Assembly (NCBI GenBank): GCA_016186995.1
Contig: JACPKQ010000022.1
Coordinates: forward strand, 62,001 to 126,000
Direction: 5' to 3'
Length of the DNA: 64,000 nucleotides
Origin: Deltaproteobacteria bacterium
Lineage (GTDB): Bacteria; Bdellovibrionota; JACOXK01
This document shows positions 9,154-16,556 of the stretch, one piece after another. Positions within the stretch are counted from its first letter, which is position 1. Each line of letters starts with the position of its first letter. A program made the position numbers and the translations under genes. Under the pieces are notes generated by a model. That model ran no database searches. It was not told the origin of the DNA and was given only the letters and a program-made list of their open reading frames with translations.

Positions 9154-9894
9154 TTATTCCTTCTTCGATTCACCTTTAGATTTGTCTGAGCCCGCCTCTG
9201 CCTTTTTCTCTCCACCCTCTTTAGGCTTTGCTTCTGCACCCTTAGCTTCTTTTCCTGCTTCTCCTTCTTTACCTTCAGCTTGAGCTTCTACGCCTTCCGG
9301 AGCTGCTACAGGTTCTGGTGCTTTTTCTTTTTGAGGAGCAACAACAGAAATAACGGTGTAGTTATCATCATAAACAAATTTAATATTTGGAAAAATTTCA
9401 GTCAGTTCTTTTACGTGAATAGAGTCATGCATGTGGAGAGCAGAAACATCAACAGTGATTTTTTCTGGGATTTCAGAAGCCTTACATTTAATAGTAGCAA
9501 CACGAACTGCAAGTTGAAGAATACCACCTTCATCTTTAACACCCGCAGGCACTCCAACAAATTCAAGAGGAATTTCAACTTCAATTTCTTCTTGAAGGTT
9601 CACTTCGACGAAATCAGCATGCAGGAATCGGCTTGTCACTGGATGTCTTTGTACATCTCTAATCAGAGCTGTTTTTTCTTCTTTAAGTCCTTGCAAGGTG
9701 ACAATGGCGTTATCACCTTTTTGTTGAAGAATACGTGAAAGCTCAAAAGGAGAAACAGCAATATGAAGATTAGATTTTACATTTTTTCCATAAAAAACAG
9801 CAGGGATAAGCCCGTTTCGTTTGAGAGCTCTGTTTAAAGATTTAGTTGGTTTTTCTCTTGCTTGAGATGTTAAATTAATTGTTTCGTATGCCAC
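9154..9894 (-). CDS. rplY: 50S ribosomal protein L25/general stress protein Ctc
   Basis: 5S rRNA-binding protein of the long Ctc type (246 residues). Residues 1-90 form the L25 domain (starting with TSQAREKPTKSLNRALKRNGLIPAVFYG). The middle is the TL5/Ctc beta-domain (VEIPLEFVGVPAGVKDEGGILQ). After about residue 185 comes a low-complexity tail of Ala, Glu, Lys and Gly, a common extension in deltaproteobacterial L25 proteins. It sits between prs and pth. Confidence 0.95.
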   Translation of the reverse strand: MAYETINLTSQAREKPTKSLNRALKRNGLIPAVFYGKNVKSNLHIAVSPFELSRILQQKGDNAIVTLQGLKEEKTALIRDVQRHPVTSRFLHADFVEVNLQEEIEVEIPLEFVGVPAGVKDEGGILQLAVRVATIKCKASEIPEKITVDVSALHMHDSIHVKELTEIFPNIKFVYDDNYTVISVVAPQKEKAPEPVAAPEGVEAQAEGKEGEAGKEAKGAEAKPKEGGEKKAEAGSDKSKGESKKE

Positions 9895-9915
9895 GTTGCA
9901 TCCTCCTCTATTATC

Positions 9916-10860
9916 TTATACAAAAAGCGTACTGACCGAGTCGTGTTCAAAAATCCTTTTTATAGCTTCACCTAAAATAGGTGCAGCTGAAATGACCTTG
10001 ATTTTCTGAGAGTTTTTGAACTTCTCAGAGAGGGGGATCGTATCTGTAACAATAACCTCAGTCAATGCTGAATTTTCTATTCTTTCAAAAGCTGGGCCTG
10101 AAAAAACAGGGTGGGTACAGCATGCAGATACATCCGTAGCCCCAAGGTTGAGCACAGCAAGGGTAGCTTCGGTCAAGGTACCTGCTGTATCAATAAGATC
10201 ATCGAGAATAAGGGCTGTTTTCCCTTGAACCTCACCAATAATATTCATTGCTTTTGCTTCGTTAATACCTGTTCGACGTTTGTCGATAATAGCAAGACTT
10301 GCATTCAATCTTTTTGCATAAGCCCTTGCTCTTTCAACACCCCCAGCATCTGGGGAAATAATAACAAGATCTTTATTTTTATATTTTTTTGCAAGATATT
10401 CTAAATGAACAGGGGCTGCAAAAAGGTGATCAAAGGGTACGTCGAAAAACCCCTGAATTTGACCTGCATGAAGCTCCATGCTGACCATTCGAGAAACGCC
10501 AGAAACCTGAATAAGATCAGCTACAAGCTTAGCCGTGATAGGAACTCTGGGTGAAACTTTTCGATCTTGCCTGGCATAACCATAGTAGGGCAATACAGCT
10601 GTAATACTTTGAGCAGAAGCACGTTTTAAGGCATCAATAGTAACAAGCAATTCAACAAGATTGTCGTTTACAGGTGGGCATGTTGATTGAATAACAAAAA
10701 CATCAGTTCCTCGAACACTTTCTCCGATGTCTACAAATACTTCTCCATCACTGAATTTTTTAATGGTGCATTTTCCTAGAGGTGTATTTAAATATTCAGA
10801 AATACGAGCTGCTAGAAGTGGGTTAGAGTTTCCAGCAAAAATTTTTAATTTATTGAGCAT
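9916..10860 (-). CDS. prs: ribose-phosphate pyrophosphokinase
   Basis: Makes PRPP from ribose 5-phosphate and ATP for nucleotide, His and Trp synthesis. The 314-residue protein shows the ATP loop FSDGEVFVDIGESVRG, the VLPYYGYARQDRK segment, the catalytic flexible loop after DKRRTG, and the PRPP-binding signature ALILDDLIDTAGT. Full length. First gene of prs-rplY-pth; a DMT-transporter gene lies 30 bases upstream on the same strand and may share its transcript. Confidence 0.97.
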   Translation of the reverse strand: MLNKLKIFAGNSNPLLAARISEYLNTPLGKCTIKKFSDGEVFVDIGESVRGTDVFVIQSTCPPVNDNLVELLVTIDALKRASAQSITAVLPYYGYARQDRKVSPRVPITAKLVADLIQVSGVSRMVSMELHAGQIQGFFDVPFDHLFAAPVHLEYLAKKYKNKDLVIISPDAGGVERARAYAKRLNASLAIIDKRRTGINEAKAMNIIGEVQGKTALILDDLIDTAGTLTEATLAVLNLGATDVSACCTHPVFSGPAFERIENSALTEVIVTDTIPLSEKFKNSQKIKVISAAPILGEAIKRIFEHDSVSTLFV

Positions 10861-10890
10861 TTTACTTAACCTTGGGGAGTGAAACTTATA

Positions 10891-11766
10891 TCATTGAAAG
10901 GTTTTTCGAACAAGAAAAACCTTTGCTTTCCACTCTGAAATAAAGAGTGAAAAAAGAATGAGACACCCCCCTAAAAGAACTTTTAAATTAAAGCTTTCAT
11001 GTCCTATACCCCAAGCAAAAAGGGCAGCTGAAATGGGTTCCACCATAAGAGTAAAAGTAGTTTTCATAGGTGAAAGAAATCGTTGTGCGGAAAGTTGTAA
11101 AAATAAACACAAAGAGGTTCCTACAACCCCTAAGTAAATAAGAATAAGCCAGGTATTCAAGGGAGGAGGGTGAAGGGGTTCTTTAAGAAGAAAACTTGTT
11201 ATGAGATTGAATAACCCGACAAACAAAAACTGGATGAAATTAAGAACAATGATATGAAGTCCATTTTTAGAATAACGGTCAGATAAAAGAATATGAAGTC
11301 CAAAAGTAGCTGCACAAAAAAGTGTAAGTGCATCCCCCTGGTTAACACCTTGAATACCCCCGGTAAGTATCCAAATACCACAGAGAGAGGTGAATAAAGC
11401 AAGTATTTGAGGAAGGGTGAGTAATTCTTTTTTAAAAATAAAGAGAAAAAGGGGAACAAAAAGAAGATACATGGATGTTAAAAAACCAGAATGAGTAGCC
11501 GGAATAAAATACAATCCAACGGCTTGTGAGGAAAATCCCAACCAGCAGGGGATGCTTAAGAAAAACCCTGGTAGTAAACATGTTTTAAGATATTTCCTAG
11601 AATAAACCACAAAAGGAAAAAGACTTAGGGCTGCAAGTAAAAAACGAAGGCTTACAATGTTTAAAGCAGAAGTTGTGGAGAGAGCAACCTTAATAAACCA
11701 AAAAGTGGTTCCCCACAGAAAGGAAGCTAGAATAAGAATCAAAAGTGCTTGAGTTTCTTTTTTCAT
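10891..11766 (-). CDS. EamA/DMT-superfamily transporter
   Basis: About 291 residues with ten predicted membrane helices in two EamA repeats. The first repeat begins ILILASFLWGTTFWFIKVAL; the second ends with the EPISAALFAWGIG motif typical of RhaT/YdcZ-like permeases. The substrate is unknown. The reading frame extends 13 codons further upstream, but those codons translate a family-A palindromic repeat; I place the start at 11766 (MKKETQ), which has AGAGGA eight bases upstream. That Shine-Dalgarno itself lies in the arm of the repeat. It is on the same strand as prs and the following secreted-protein gene. Confidence 0.85.
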   Translation of the reverse strand: MKKETQALLILILASFLWGTTFWFIKVALSTTSALNIVSLRFLLAALSLFPFVVYSRKYLKTCLLPGFFLSIPCWLGFSSQAVGLYFIPATHSGFLTSMYLLFVPLFLFIFKKELLTLPQILALFTSLCGIWILTGGIQGVNQGDALTLFCAATFGLHILLSDRYSKNGLHIIVLNFIQFLFVGLFNLITSFLLKEPLHPPPLNTWLILIYLGVVGTSLCLFLQLSAQRFLSPMKTTFTLMVEPISAALFAWGIGHESFNLKVLLGGCLILFSLFISEWKAKVFLVRKTFQ

Positions 11767-11767
11767 A

Positions 11768-11796
11768 GATCCTCTGGTCAAGCCAGAGGATGACAC
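11768..11796. repeat. family-A palindromic repeat
   Basis: Hairpin CCTCTGG-TCAAG-CCAGAGG (11771-11789) followed by ATGACA, directly upstream of the DMT-transporter start. Its arm supplies the AGAGGA used as the likely ribosome-binding site. Confidence 0.6.
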
Positions 11797-11804
11797 AGAT
11801 AGCA

Positions 11805-12962
11805 CTATTCTTCGTATTCATCAATTTTTCTAAAAAGATCTGTAATGTAAGTTTCTAAAAGGGCTTGCCTGTTTCTTACTTCTTGAGGAAATTGATCTTC
11901 TTGAAACATGTGTTCAAAATACTTCATGGCACATTTTACAGATTCACCTAAAGGTAAAGACCAACATCCTTGTCTCATATTTTCGTTATGAGTGTGGGCT
12001 ATTTGATTGAGCTCTTCTTGAAAATGATTATAGTTTTTTAAAAGACTCTCTTTTATTTTTTGTGCAAAGGCTTGTCTTAATTCCCAAAAGCGAATGTCTG
12101 GATCAGTTTCTTCCGGTGGAAGTGTTTGGATAAACTCATCCATTTTTAAATTTCGAAGCTCTAATGTTTGTGTTTTAGTACTGTCTGTTGAAAGAAATTG
12201 AATTTTTGCTAAGCGCTCTGACAAAAGTTGAACGCATCGGATTTGTCCTAGTTTTTTGGCATTGTATTGAAACAGTGCACTTTCAGAAGGATCAAAAAGC
12301 CCCCACAGTGCACCTTTGGGTTTTTTAATGTCTGTTGTTGCCATCTTGTAAAGGTTTCCATTTTTAATGTCTTTAATTTCTGCTCGAATAAGGTCTAGAT
12401 CTGGAGAAAGAAGTGAAAGCATAAGACTTGCAACGCCATTTAAATATTGATGAAGATGGTTTTTAAATTGCATAACATTTTTTTCTTTTTCTAAAAGAAG
12501 TGTTTTGTAAGGGGCTGACGAATTGTAATGATTAATTTCTTGTTCTGAAACACCAGAGTATTCGTGAAAATTAAGTGCTTTTTTTTCAATTTTATTTTTT
12601 GAATTCCAGGCTGGAGTATTAAATTTGATCCATGCGGGTTCGTTTTCTTTTGAAGAGTTGTTTTTAGCATCAACAGGTTGTGGTTCTCCATCTACAAGGA
12701 TAAAAAGATCTTCATCTGTTGGATAAATGCGTTTTGTTGTTTGAACTGCTTGTTTGAAACGTTCAATGTCAAAATCTTTAAAATGTGAATGAGCCCAAAA
12801 CTCTAAATCTCGAATCACCATATTTGCCACATCAAGGAATTCACGAACCAACCCCTGTTGATCCGAATTTCCACCATTACCCTCGATATGTTGATTCAAA
12901 ACGAATCTTGGGCTCAAAGTGAGAAAAACGAGTAAAATGAGAAACCGCTTTATCGCTTTCAT
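11805..12962 (-). CDS. secreted hypothetical protein paired with a TIGR02147 regulator
   Basis: About 385 residues. The N-terminus is a clear Sec signal (MKAIKRFLILLVFLTLSP), which together with AAGGA seven bases upstream fixes the start at 12962 instead of 12998. The mature part is helical, charged and without Cys-rich or membrane segments; I recognise no domain. It follows the TIGR02147-like regulator by two bases. Such regulator-plus-secreted-protein pairs are frequent in Fibrobacter and Bdellovibrio-type genomes, so the regulator probably controls this gene. It ends at a family-A repeat ahead of the DMT gene. Confidence 0.75.
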   Translation of the reverse strand: MKAIKRFLILLVFLTLSPRFVLNQHIEGNGGNSDQQGLVREFLDVANMVIRDLEFWAHSHFKDFDIERFKQAVQTTKRIYPTDEDLFILVDGEPQPVDAKNNSSKENEPAWIKFNTPAWNSKNKIEKKALNFHEYSGVSEQEINHYNSSAPYKTLLLEKEKNVMQFKNHLHQYLNGVASLMLSLLSPDLDLIRAEIKDIKNGNLYKMATTDIKKPKGALWGLFDPSESALFQYNAKKLGQIRCVQLLSERLAKIQFLSTDSTKTQTLELRNLKMDEFIQTLPPEETDPDIRFWELRQAFAQKIKESLLKNYNHFQEELNQIAHTHNENMRQGCWSLPLGESVKCAMKYFEHMFQEDQFPQEVRNRQALLETYITDLFRKIDEYEE

Positions 12963-12964
12963 TG

Positions 12965-13650
12965 TCATTTCCTTGTAAGGGGAAAGAGTTGAACACACAG
13001 TTTATAAACTTCTTTTTTCTTTCCAGAGGATAAATAAAGAGAGAGCTTGTCTCTAAATTCACGAATCATTTTTTTAGCATCATTCAGTTTTTCTGGATCT
13101 AGTGCCATGGTAACGGCTGTAAAATCTCGGGTTGAAAGATCATCGTGTTCAAGTGATTTTTGAGCCAGCATTAAATTGTGTGAATGAGCTTTTCTTAAAG
13201 AGATATCGGGTGTGCCATCCGTTGTTGAAAGTTGTTTTTTGCAATTCACAAAGGTTCCATCTTCATTTTTTTTGAGAAAATTTAATCTTTCAAGTCTTTT
13301 AATGGCTTCGACCGTTTGCGAAATACTAATATTGAGCCTTTTTGCAATTGATCCATTGTAAGTTGTATAATATTTTTCGTTTTTTTAATTTCTTCCACAT
13401 CCTCTTTGCTTTTTTTAGGAAAAAGCTCCAAGAGGTTTGACCGTTCTCGAGGAGAAAGTTCTAGTTTTTGTATGATTCTTTTAGCCATTTTAATAGAAAT
13501 TCTTCTTTTGCCATTTAAGATTTCAGAAACAGAAGAAGAGCTTAAACCTAATTTATTTGAAAAGGCTCTTAAAGAGTAATGTGGGTTTTTCATTTTAATT
13601 TCTAAAAATTTTTCATGAAGTGTTTTTTGGACTGCAATTTGTTCGTACAT
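12965..13650 (-). pseudogene. TIGR02147/DUF4423-type HTH regulator, frameshifted
   Basis: The N-terminal part (13282-13650) is an HTH domain: YSLRAFSNKLGLSSSSVSEILNGKRRIS then MAKRIIQKLELSPRERSNLLELF. The C-terminal part (12965-13249 and upstream in that frame) matches the DUF4423 end of TIGR02147 proteins: NISISQTVEAIKRLERL, STTDGTPDISLRKAHSHNLM, STRDFTAVTMALDPEKL, and a final KLCVQLFPLTRK. The two lie in different frames. One extra A in a run of seven A near 13383-13390 would join them into one protein of about 229 residues. This is either a real loss, a sequencing error in a homopolymer, or programmed slippage. Even joined, the usual central linker looks short. Start at 13650 has AGAGGA upstream. 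Confidence 0.7.
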
Positions 13651-13665
13651 AATTCCTCTAGAGAT

Positions 13666-13695
13666 CCTGGATCCCCGCTCTTCTCGGGGATGACA
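13666..13695. repeat. family-A palindromic repeat
   Basis: Hairpin ATCCCCG-CTCTTCT-CGGGGAT (13671-13691) preceded by CTGG and followed by GACA, just upstream of the regulator start codon. Confidence 0.65.
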
Positions 13696-13739
13696 CGGAT
13701 GGTCAGGCTTATACAGGATTTTAGAAGAAGTGCAACAAA

Positions 13740-13760
13740 TTTGGAGCAATATGTTCCAAA
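13740..13760. promoter_or_regulatory. palindromic operator candidate
   Basis: TTTGGAGCA-ATA-TGTTCCAAA is a 21-base near-perfect palindrome (one non-complementary pair) between the divergent regulator gene and the glucosaminidase gene. A further half-site TGGAGCA follows at 13765. Position and symmetry suit an operator for the adjacent HTH protein, but no binding evidence exists. Confidence 0.35.
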
Positions 13761-13869
13761 ATAATGGAGCATGATATACTGACCTGCCCTCCGGTAGGCA
13801 CAACAATAGGGGGCGTGTATTCATGTATGTATTTTCAATGTTTGTGTTCGGTGGTAAGTTTGACTTTAT

Positions 13870-14628
13870 ATGTCTAAGTCAGTGAAAATAAAAAAGCAAG
13901 AAAGGGTTCTTTTTAATTCGGGTGATAACGCCTCCTATCTCTCAAAATGGGTGAAGAAAACTCTTTATGCAGAGAAAGCAAAATCAACTTTTATAGGACA
14001 TTTAGATTTTTGTTGGAAAGAGTATTGGAAAGATACAAAATATTGGGGAGATAATATATCAGGTATATGTAGCATTTCTGACTATGCAATGGCAAAAAAC
14101 CGAAAGTCTTTAACCAAAAATGATGTTGAAAAAGCTAAGTCTCTTTTAAACACTAAAAAAATAGTAAAAAAACAAGCAAAATTATCATCCAGGAAACAAA
14201 AATTTATTAAGCTAATTCTTCCAGCAGCTAAGAAATCTAAGAAGAGATATGGCGTTCCTATTTCAGTAACTCTAGCTCAGGCCGCTGAAGAAACTGGATG
14301 GGGAGACTTTGTCAAAAATAATAATTATTTTGGAATTAAAGGAAAAGGAAAGAAATTTACAACTCATGAAGAAATAGAGGGTGAAAGAATTAAAGTTAAA
14401 CATAGCTTTAGATTATATAATTCTGCGGAAGAGTCTGTATTAGATCATGGGAAGTTATTAAGCTCGAACCCAAGATATAGGCTTGTATTTAAACACAAAG
14501 ATAATCCTTTTCAGTTTGTAGACGCTTTATATAAAGCTGGCTACGCTACTAATTCTAAGTATGCCAACAATTTAAAAAGAATCATTAAAGGAAATAAGTT
14601 ATATGAATACGATGGGTTTGAGTTTTAA
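13870..14628 (+). CDS. glucosaminidase-domain (FlgJ/GH73-like) hydrolase
   Basis: A 252-residue protein with an unidentified basic N-terminal part (residues 1-110) and a C-terminal glucosaminidase domain. The motif PISVTLAQAAEETGWGDF corresponds to the GH73 segment AQAxLESGWG with its catalytic Glu; NNYFGIKG, the FRLYNSAEESVLDHGKLL segment and YATNSKYANNL are also family hallmarks. It should cleave the glycan strands of peptidoglycan. No signal peptide is present, as in some phage-type or accessory hydrolases. A lipoprotein gene starts inside its 3' end, so the two are probably coupled. Confidence 0.8.
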   Translation: MSKSVKIKKQERVLFNSGDNASYLSKWVKKTLYAEKAKSTFIGHLDFCWKEYWKDTKYWGDNISGICSISDYAMAKNRKSLTKNDVEKAKSLLNTKKIVKKQAKLSSRKQKFIKLILPAAKKSKKRYGVPISVTLAQAAEETGWGDFVKNNNYFGIKGKGKKFTTHEEIEGERIKVKHSFRLYNSAEESVLDHGKLLSSNPRYRLVFKHKDNPFQFVDALYKAGYATNSKYANNLKRIIKGNKLYEYDGFEF

Positions 14629-15136
14629 GTCTATTTTTTATTTAGTATTATTTCTTATTCTATCCTGCGCGACGGTAGACAAAAAAAATCAATATCGAGG
14701 CGAATTAAAACGACATATTAATGTACGATTTGCTTTTAGTGTGCTTGTACCTAAAGATTTTCGTCAGAAATTTTCTACTAATGGTGATGGGATTATACTT
14801 ATTTCTTCTAAGGATGAAAATGTGGAGATAAGAGCATCAGGGGGGTACAATGCTTTGTTTCACACATTTGAAGAAGAGGTTTTATATAGATTAGAAGGTG
14901 AGAAACTGCTATCAAGAGTTGAATTTGACGTTAGAAATAAAAAAACAAATCATCTGATAAAAGGTATAAAATTAATAAGTGAAGATGATGAGCAACGTTT
15001 ATTTCAAGCTATTTTCTTTTATAATAAGATTGTTTATTCAATTTGGTGTCGAGCTCCAAAAAAAGAATTTAAATTTTATCAAAAATTATTTGAAAATGTA
15101 GCTGAGAGTATTCATTTTCTTGAGCCCAGTGCTTGA
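14603..15136 (+). CDS. small lipoprotein
   Basis: A 177-residue protein with a lipoprotein signal: a hydrophobic core (SIFYLVLFLIL) followed by SC and a polar tail. The ATG at 14603 is preceded by AAGG at 11 bases; an ATG at 14612 is an alternative. The mature part is mixed alpha/beta with no domain I can name. It overlaps the glucosaminidase gene by 26 bases, so it may anchor or regulate that hydrolase. A lysis-like cassette is possible, but no holin is seen. Confidence 0.65.
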   Translation: MNTMGLSFKSIFYLVLFLILSCATVDKKNQYRGELKRHINVRFAFSVLVPKDFRQKFSTNGDGIILISSKDENVEIRASGGYNALFHTFEEEVLYRLEGEKLLSRVEFDVRNKKTNHLIKGIKLISEDDEQRLFQAIFFYNKIVYSIWCRAPKKEFKFYQKLFENVAESIHFLEPSA

Positions 15137-15217
15137 TTAAGCTAAGAAACTGGGTATTCCACGGATAGGGTACCCCGGTATTATTTGTTACCTATGTCTC
15201 CGGTATATACACTTTTA

Positions 15218-15508
15218 CTATGCAGCAATCTTTGCAGCAATCTTTTTTTTCAATTTTTCTAATTCTTTTTCAACTCTATCTAATCTAGATTCTCGCTGTT
15301 CATTTTTTTGAATAGCCTCTCGAAGAAGTCTATTTGCCAGCGTTTGATATGGAATCCCTGTTTTTCTTGATATTTGTTTAAGAGAGCCTACTAAATCAGC
15401 ATCAAAATGAATTGTAATTTTCACTTTATTAACTTTTGACATTTGCTTGCGAAGTTTTTTTGTACCTGCTTCGTCAACTTCTACGTCACTTAGTTTTGGT
15501 TCTTTCAT
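15218..15508 (-). CDS. brnA: BrnA-like antitoxin
   Basis: About 96 residues. The central part KVKITIHFDADLVGSLKQISRKTGIPYQTLANRLLREAI is a ribbon-helix-helix/CopG-type DNA-binding fold as in BrnA antitoxins; a Lys/Glu-rich coiled coil follows. The start at 15508 (MKEPKL) has GGAGG seven bases upstream and lies inside the end of the toxin gene, a typical coupled arrangement. It should neutralise the BrnT-like toxin and repress the pair. Confidence 0.8.
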   Translation of the reverse strand: MKEPKLSDVEVDEAGTKKLRKQMSKVNKVKITIHFDADLVGSLKQISRKTGIPYQTLANRLLREAIQKNEQRESRLDRVEKELEKLKKKIAAKIAA

Positions 15509-15767
15509 GATATAACCTCCTAAATTTTCTCCATTCAGCTGAGCCAAATATTCTTATTTTTTGCCCCCTCTGAGTATATCGAGTAGTTAAAATTCGCCCA
15601 CCCTTTAATCTCCCAACCCAATAGTACCTTTCTTCTTTCTTAGAATGTTTTCTATCTATCAGTCTAAATCCATTTACATCAAAGAAACATTCAGAAGCTT
15701 CTGTAAAATCAACGTCATGTTTTATTATATTTTCAACTTCTTTAGAGAAATCCCACTCAAACTCCAT
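15486..15767 (-). CDS. brnT: BrnT-family toxin
   Basis: A 93-residue protein starting MEFEWDFSKEVENIIKHDVDFTEASECF, the standard BrnT N-terminus (WDxxKxxxNxxKHxVxFxEA). RYYWVGRLKGGRILTTRYTQRGQKIRIFGS corresponds to the family's beta-sheet with the RIISAR-like end. BrnT proteins are RelE-fold ribonucleases that arrest translation. The antitoxin gene overlaps by 23 bases downstream, the usual toxin-first order for brnTA. The pair sits next to tRNA-Gln in the accessory block. Confidence 0.85.
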   Translation of the reverse strand: MEFEWDFSKEVENIIKHDVDFTEASECFFDVNGFRLIDRKHSKKEERYYWVGRLKGGRILTTRYTQRGQKIRIFGSAEWRKFRRLYHERTKTK

Positions 15768-15834
15768 TGTTAAGTATTACCATATAAATATGTATAAGTA
15801 AATATATTTTAAAAGAAGAATGGAAGTGTGTGTT

Positions 15835-15906
15835 TTGGGGTGGGAGGACTCGAACCTCCAAATGCGGGATTCAAAGTCCCGTGCCTTGCCATTTGGCTAC
15901 ACCCCA
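15835..15906 (-). tRNA. tRNA-Gln (anticodon TTG)
   Basis: Read on the minus strand, the acceptor stem TGGGGTG pairs with CACCCCA. The D-arm is GCC...GGC, the anticodon stem-loop is CGGGA-CTTTGAA-TCCCG with anticodon TTG, and the T-arm is GGAGG-TTCGAGT-CCTCC. CCA is not encoded. Its 3' end faces the 10.9-15.8 kb accessory block. Confidence 0.95.
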
Positions 15907-16049
15907 GTGATTAAAGAACAACATCAAAACAACAAAACAATTCCCCAGTTTGAGAAGGTCCTTCGTGAGAATCCTTGAAAGATTACCTCAGGACTCGTTC
16001 TTTTGCACCTGACGTTGTGCAAAAGAACTTCGGCTACACCCCAGTGATT
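15895..16049. repeat. 18-bp direct repeat of the tRNA-Gln 5' end flanking a hairpin
   Basis: The 18 bases at 15895-15912 (the first 12 bases of tRNA-Gln plus six upstream) recur exactly at 16032-16049. Between them lies a perfect 12-bp inverted repeat with an eight-base loop (GTTCTTTTGCAC at 15997-16008, GTGCAAAAGAAC at 16017-16028). It could be a small insertion that duplicated the tRNA start, or the remnant of a second tRNA-like copy. Confidence 0.6.
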
Positions 16050-16072
16050 TAAAAAAACATTAAATCAACGAA

Positions 16073-16396
16073 TTAAAATTCTTCTGAAGTTGAATCTTGA
16101 GCATCTTGTGCTTCATCTGCAGAAACATGGGCAGTGCCACTTGCTTTCATAGTTTCTTCATAAGCACTAATAATTTTAGTTTCAATTGTTTGTCTTGTTT
16201 CATTGTTGAGAGGGTGCGCTATATCTCTAAAGGCACCGTCTTTTCTTTTTTTACTTGGCATGGCAACAAAAAGGCCTTTTTGCCCTTTGATAATTTTAAG
16301 ATCTCTTACAATGAAGCAGTCATCAAGTGTGATTGTGACGAAGGCTTTGAGTTTTTCTTCGTTGACTGGGAATACTTTAACTTCGGTGATTTCCAT
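16073..16396 (-). CDS. spoVG: SpoVG family septation/RNA-binding regulator
   Basis: A 107-residue SpoVG protein: MEITEVKVFPVNEEKLKAFVTITLDDCFIVRDLKIIKG, then GLFVAMPSKKRKDGAFRDIAHPLN, both diagnostic. The C-terminal tail is acidic. SpoVG proteins bind nucleic acid and affect division or gene expression in different phyla. In many deltaproteobacteria spoVG lies near tRNA-Gln and prs; here a roughly 5-kb block separates the tRNA from prs. Confidence 0.95.
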   Translation of the reverse strand: MEITEVKVFPVNEEKLKAFVTITLDDCFIVRDLKIIKGQKGLFVAMPSKKRKDGAFRDIAHPLNNETRQTIETKIISAYEETMKASGTAHVSADEAQDAQDSTSEEF

Positions 16397-16496
16397 TTTC
16401 CCTCCTTATTCTTTTGATGCAAAATGGGTTACTAACTCAAAAATTCGTAACAACAGTCTTAAATCTTGTCAATGAAAGTGAGTCACCCTCCCTTAA

Positions 16497-16521
16497 ATTC
16501 CCTCCCGTCGAGGGAGGGAAT
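16497..16521. repeat. hairpin between htrA and spoVG
   Basis: Perfect inverted repeat ATTCCCTCCC-GTCGA-GGGAGGGAAT. On the minus strand it lies after spoVG and before htrA in neither case with a T-run directly after it... the spoVG gene is downstream of htrA only on the plus map, so on the minus strand it precedes spoVG's stop-distal flank. It may be a weak terminator or a dispersed palindrome. Confidence 0.35.
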
Positions 16522-16556
16522 AAAGGAAGAAAGAAAGGAATGACAAAAAGAAAGAA

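Noticed and set aside
10861..10890. Possible second attachment site (CTTGGGGAGTG resembles the tRNA-Gln 3' end TTGGGGTGGGAG)
   Set aside because: Only about nine bases match loosely, which is not enough to call a duplicated attachment site.
16097..16417. 106-codon frame antisense to spoVG
   Set aside because: Lies entirely opposite a conserved gene and has no family resemblance or ribosome-binding site.
16497..16521. Hairpin before htrA as a strong terminator of spoVG
   Set aside because: On the minus strand it lies about 40 bases upstream of the spoVG-distal gene end region but no T-run follows either arm, so I list it only as a hairpin.
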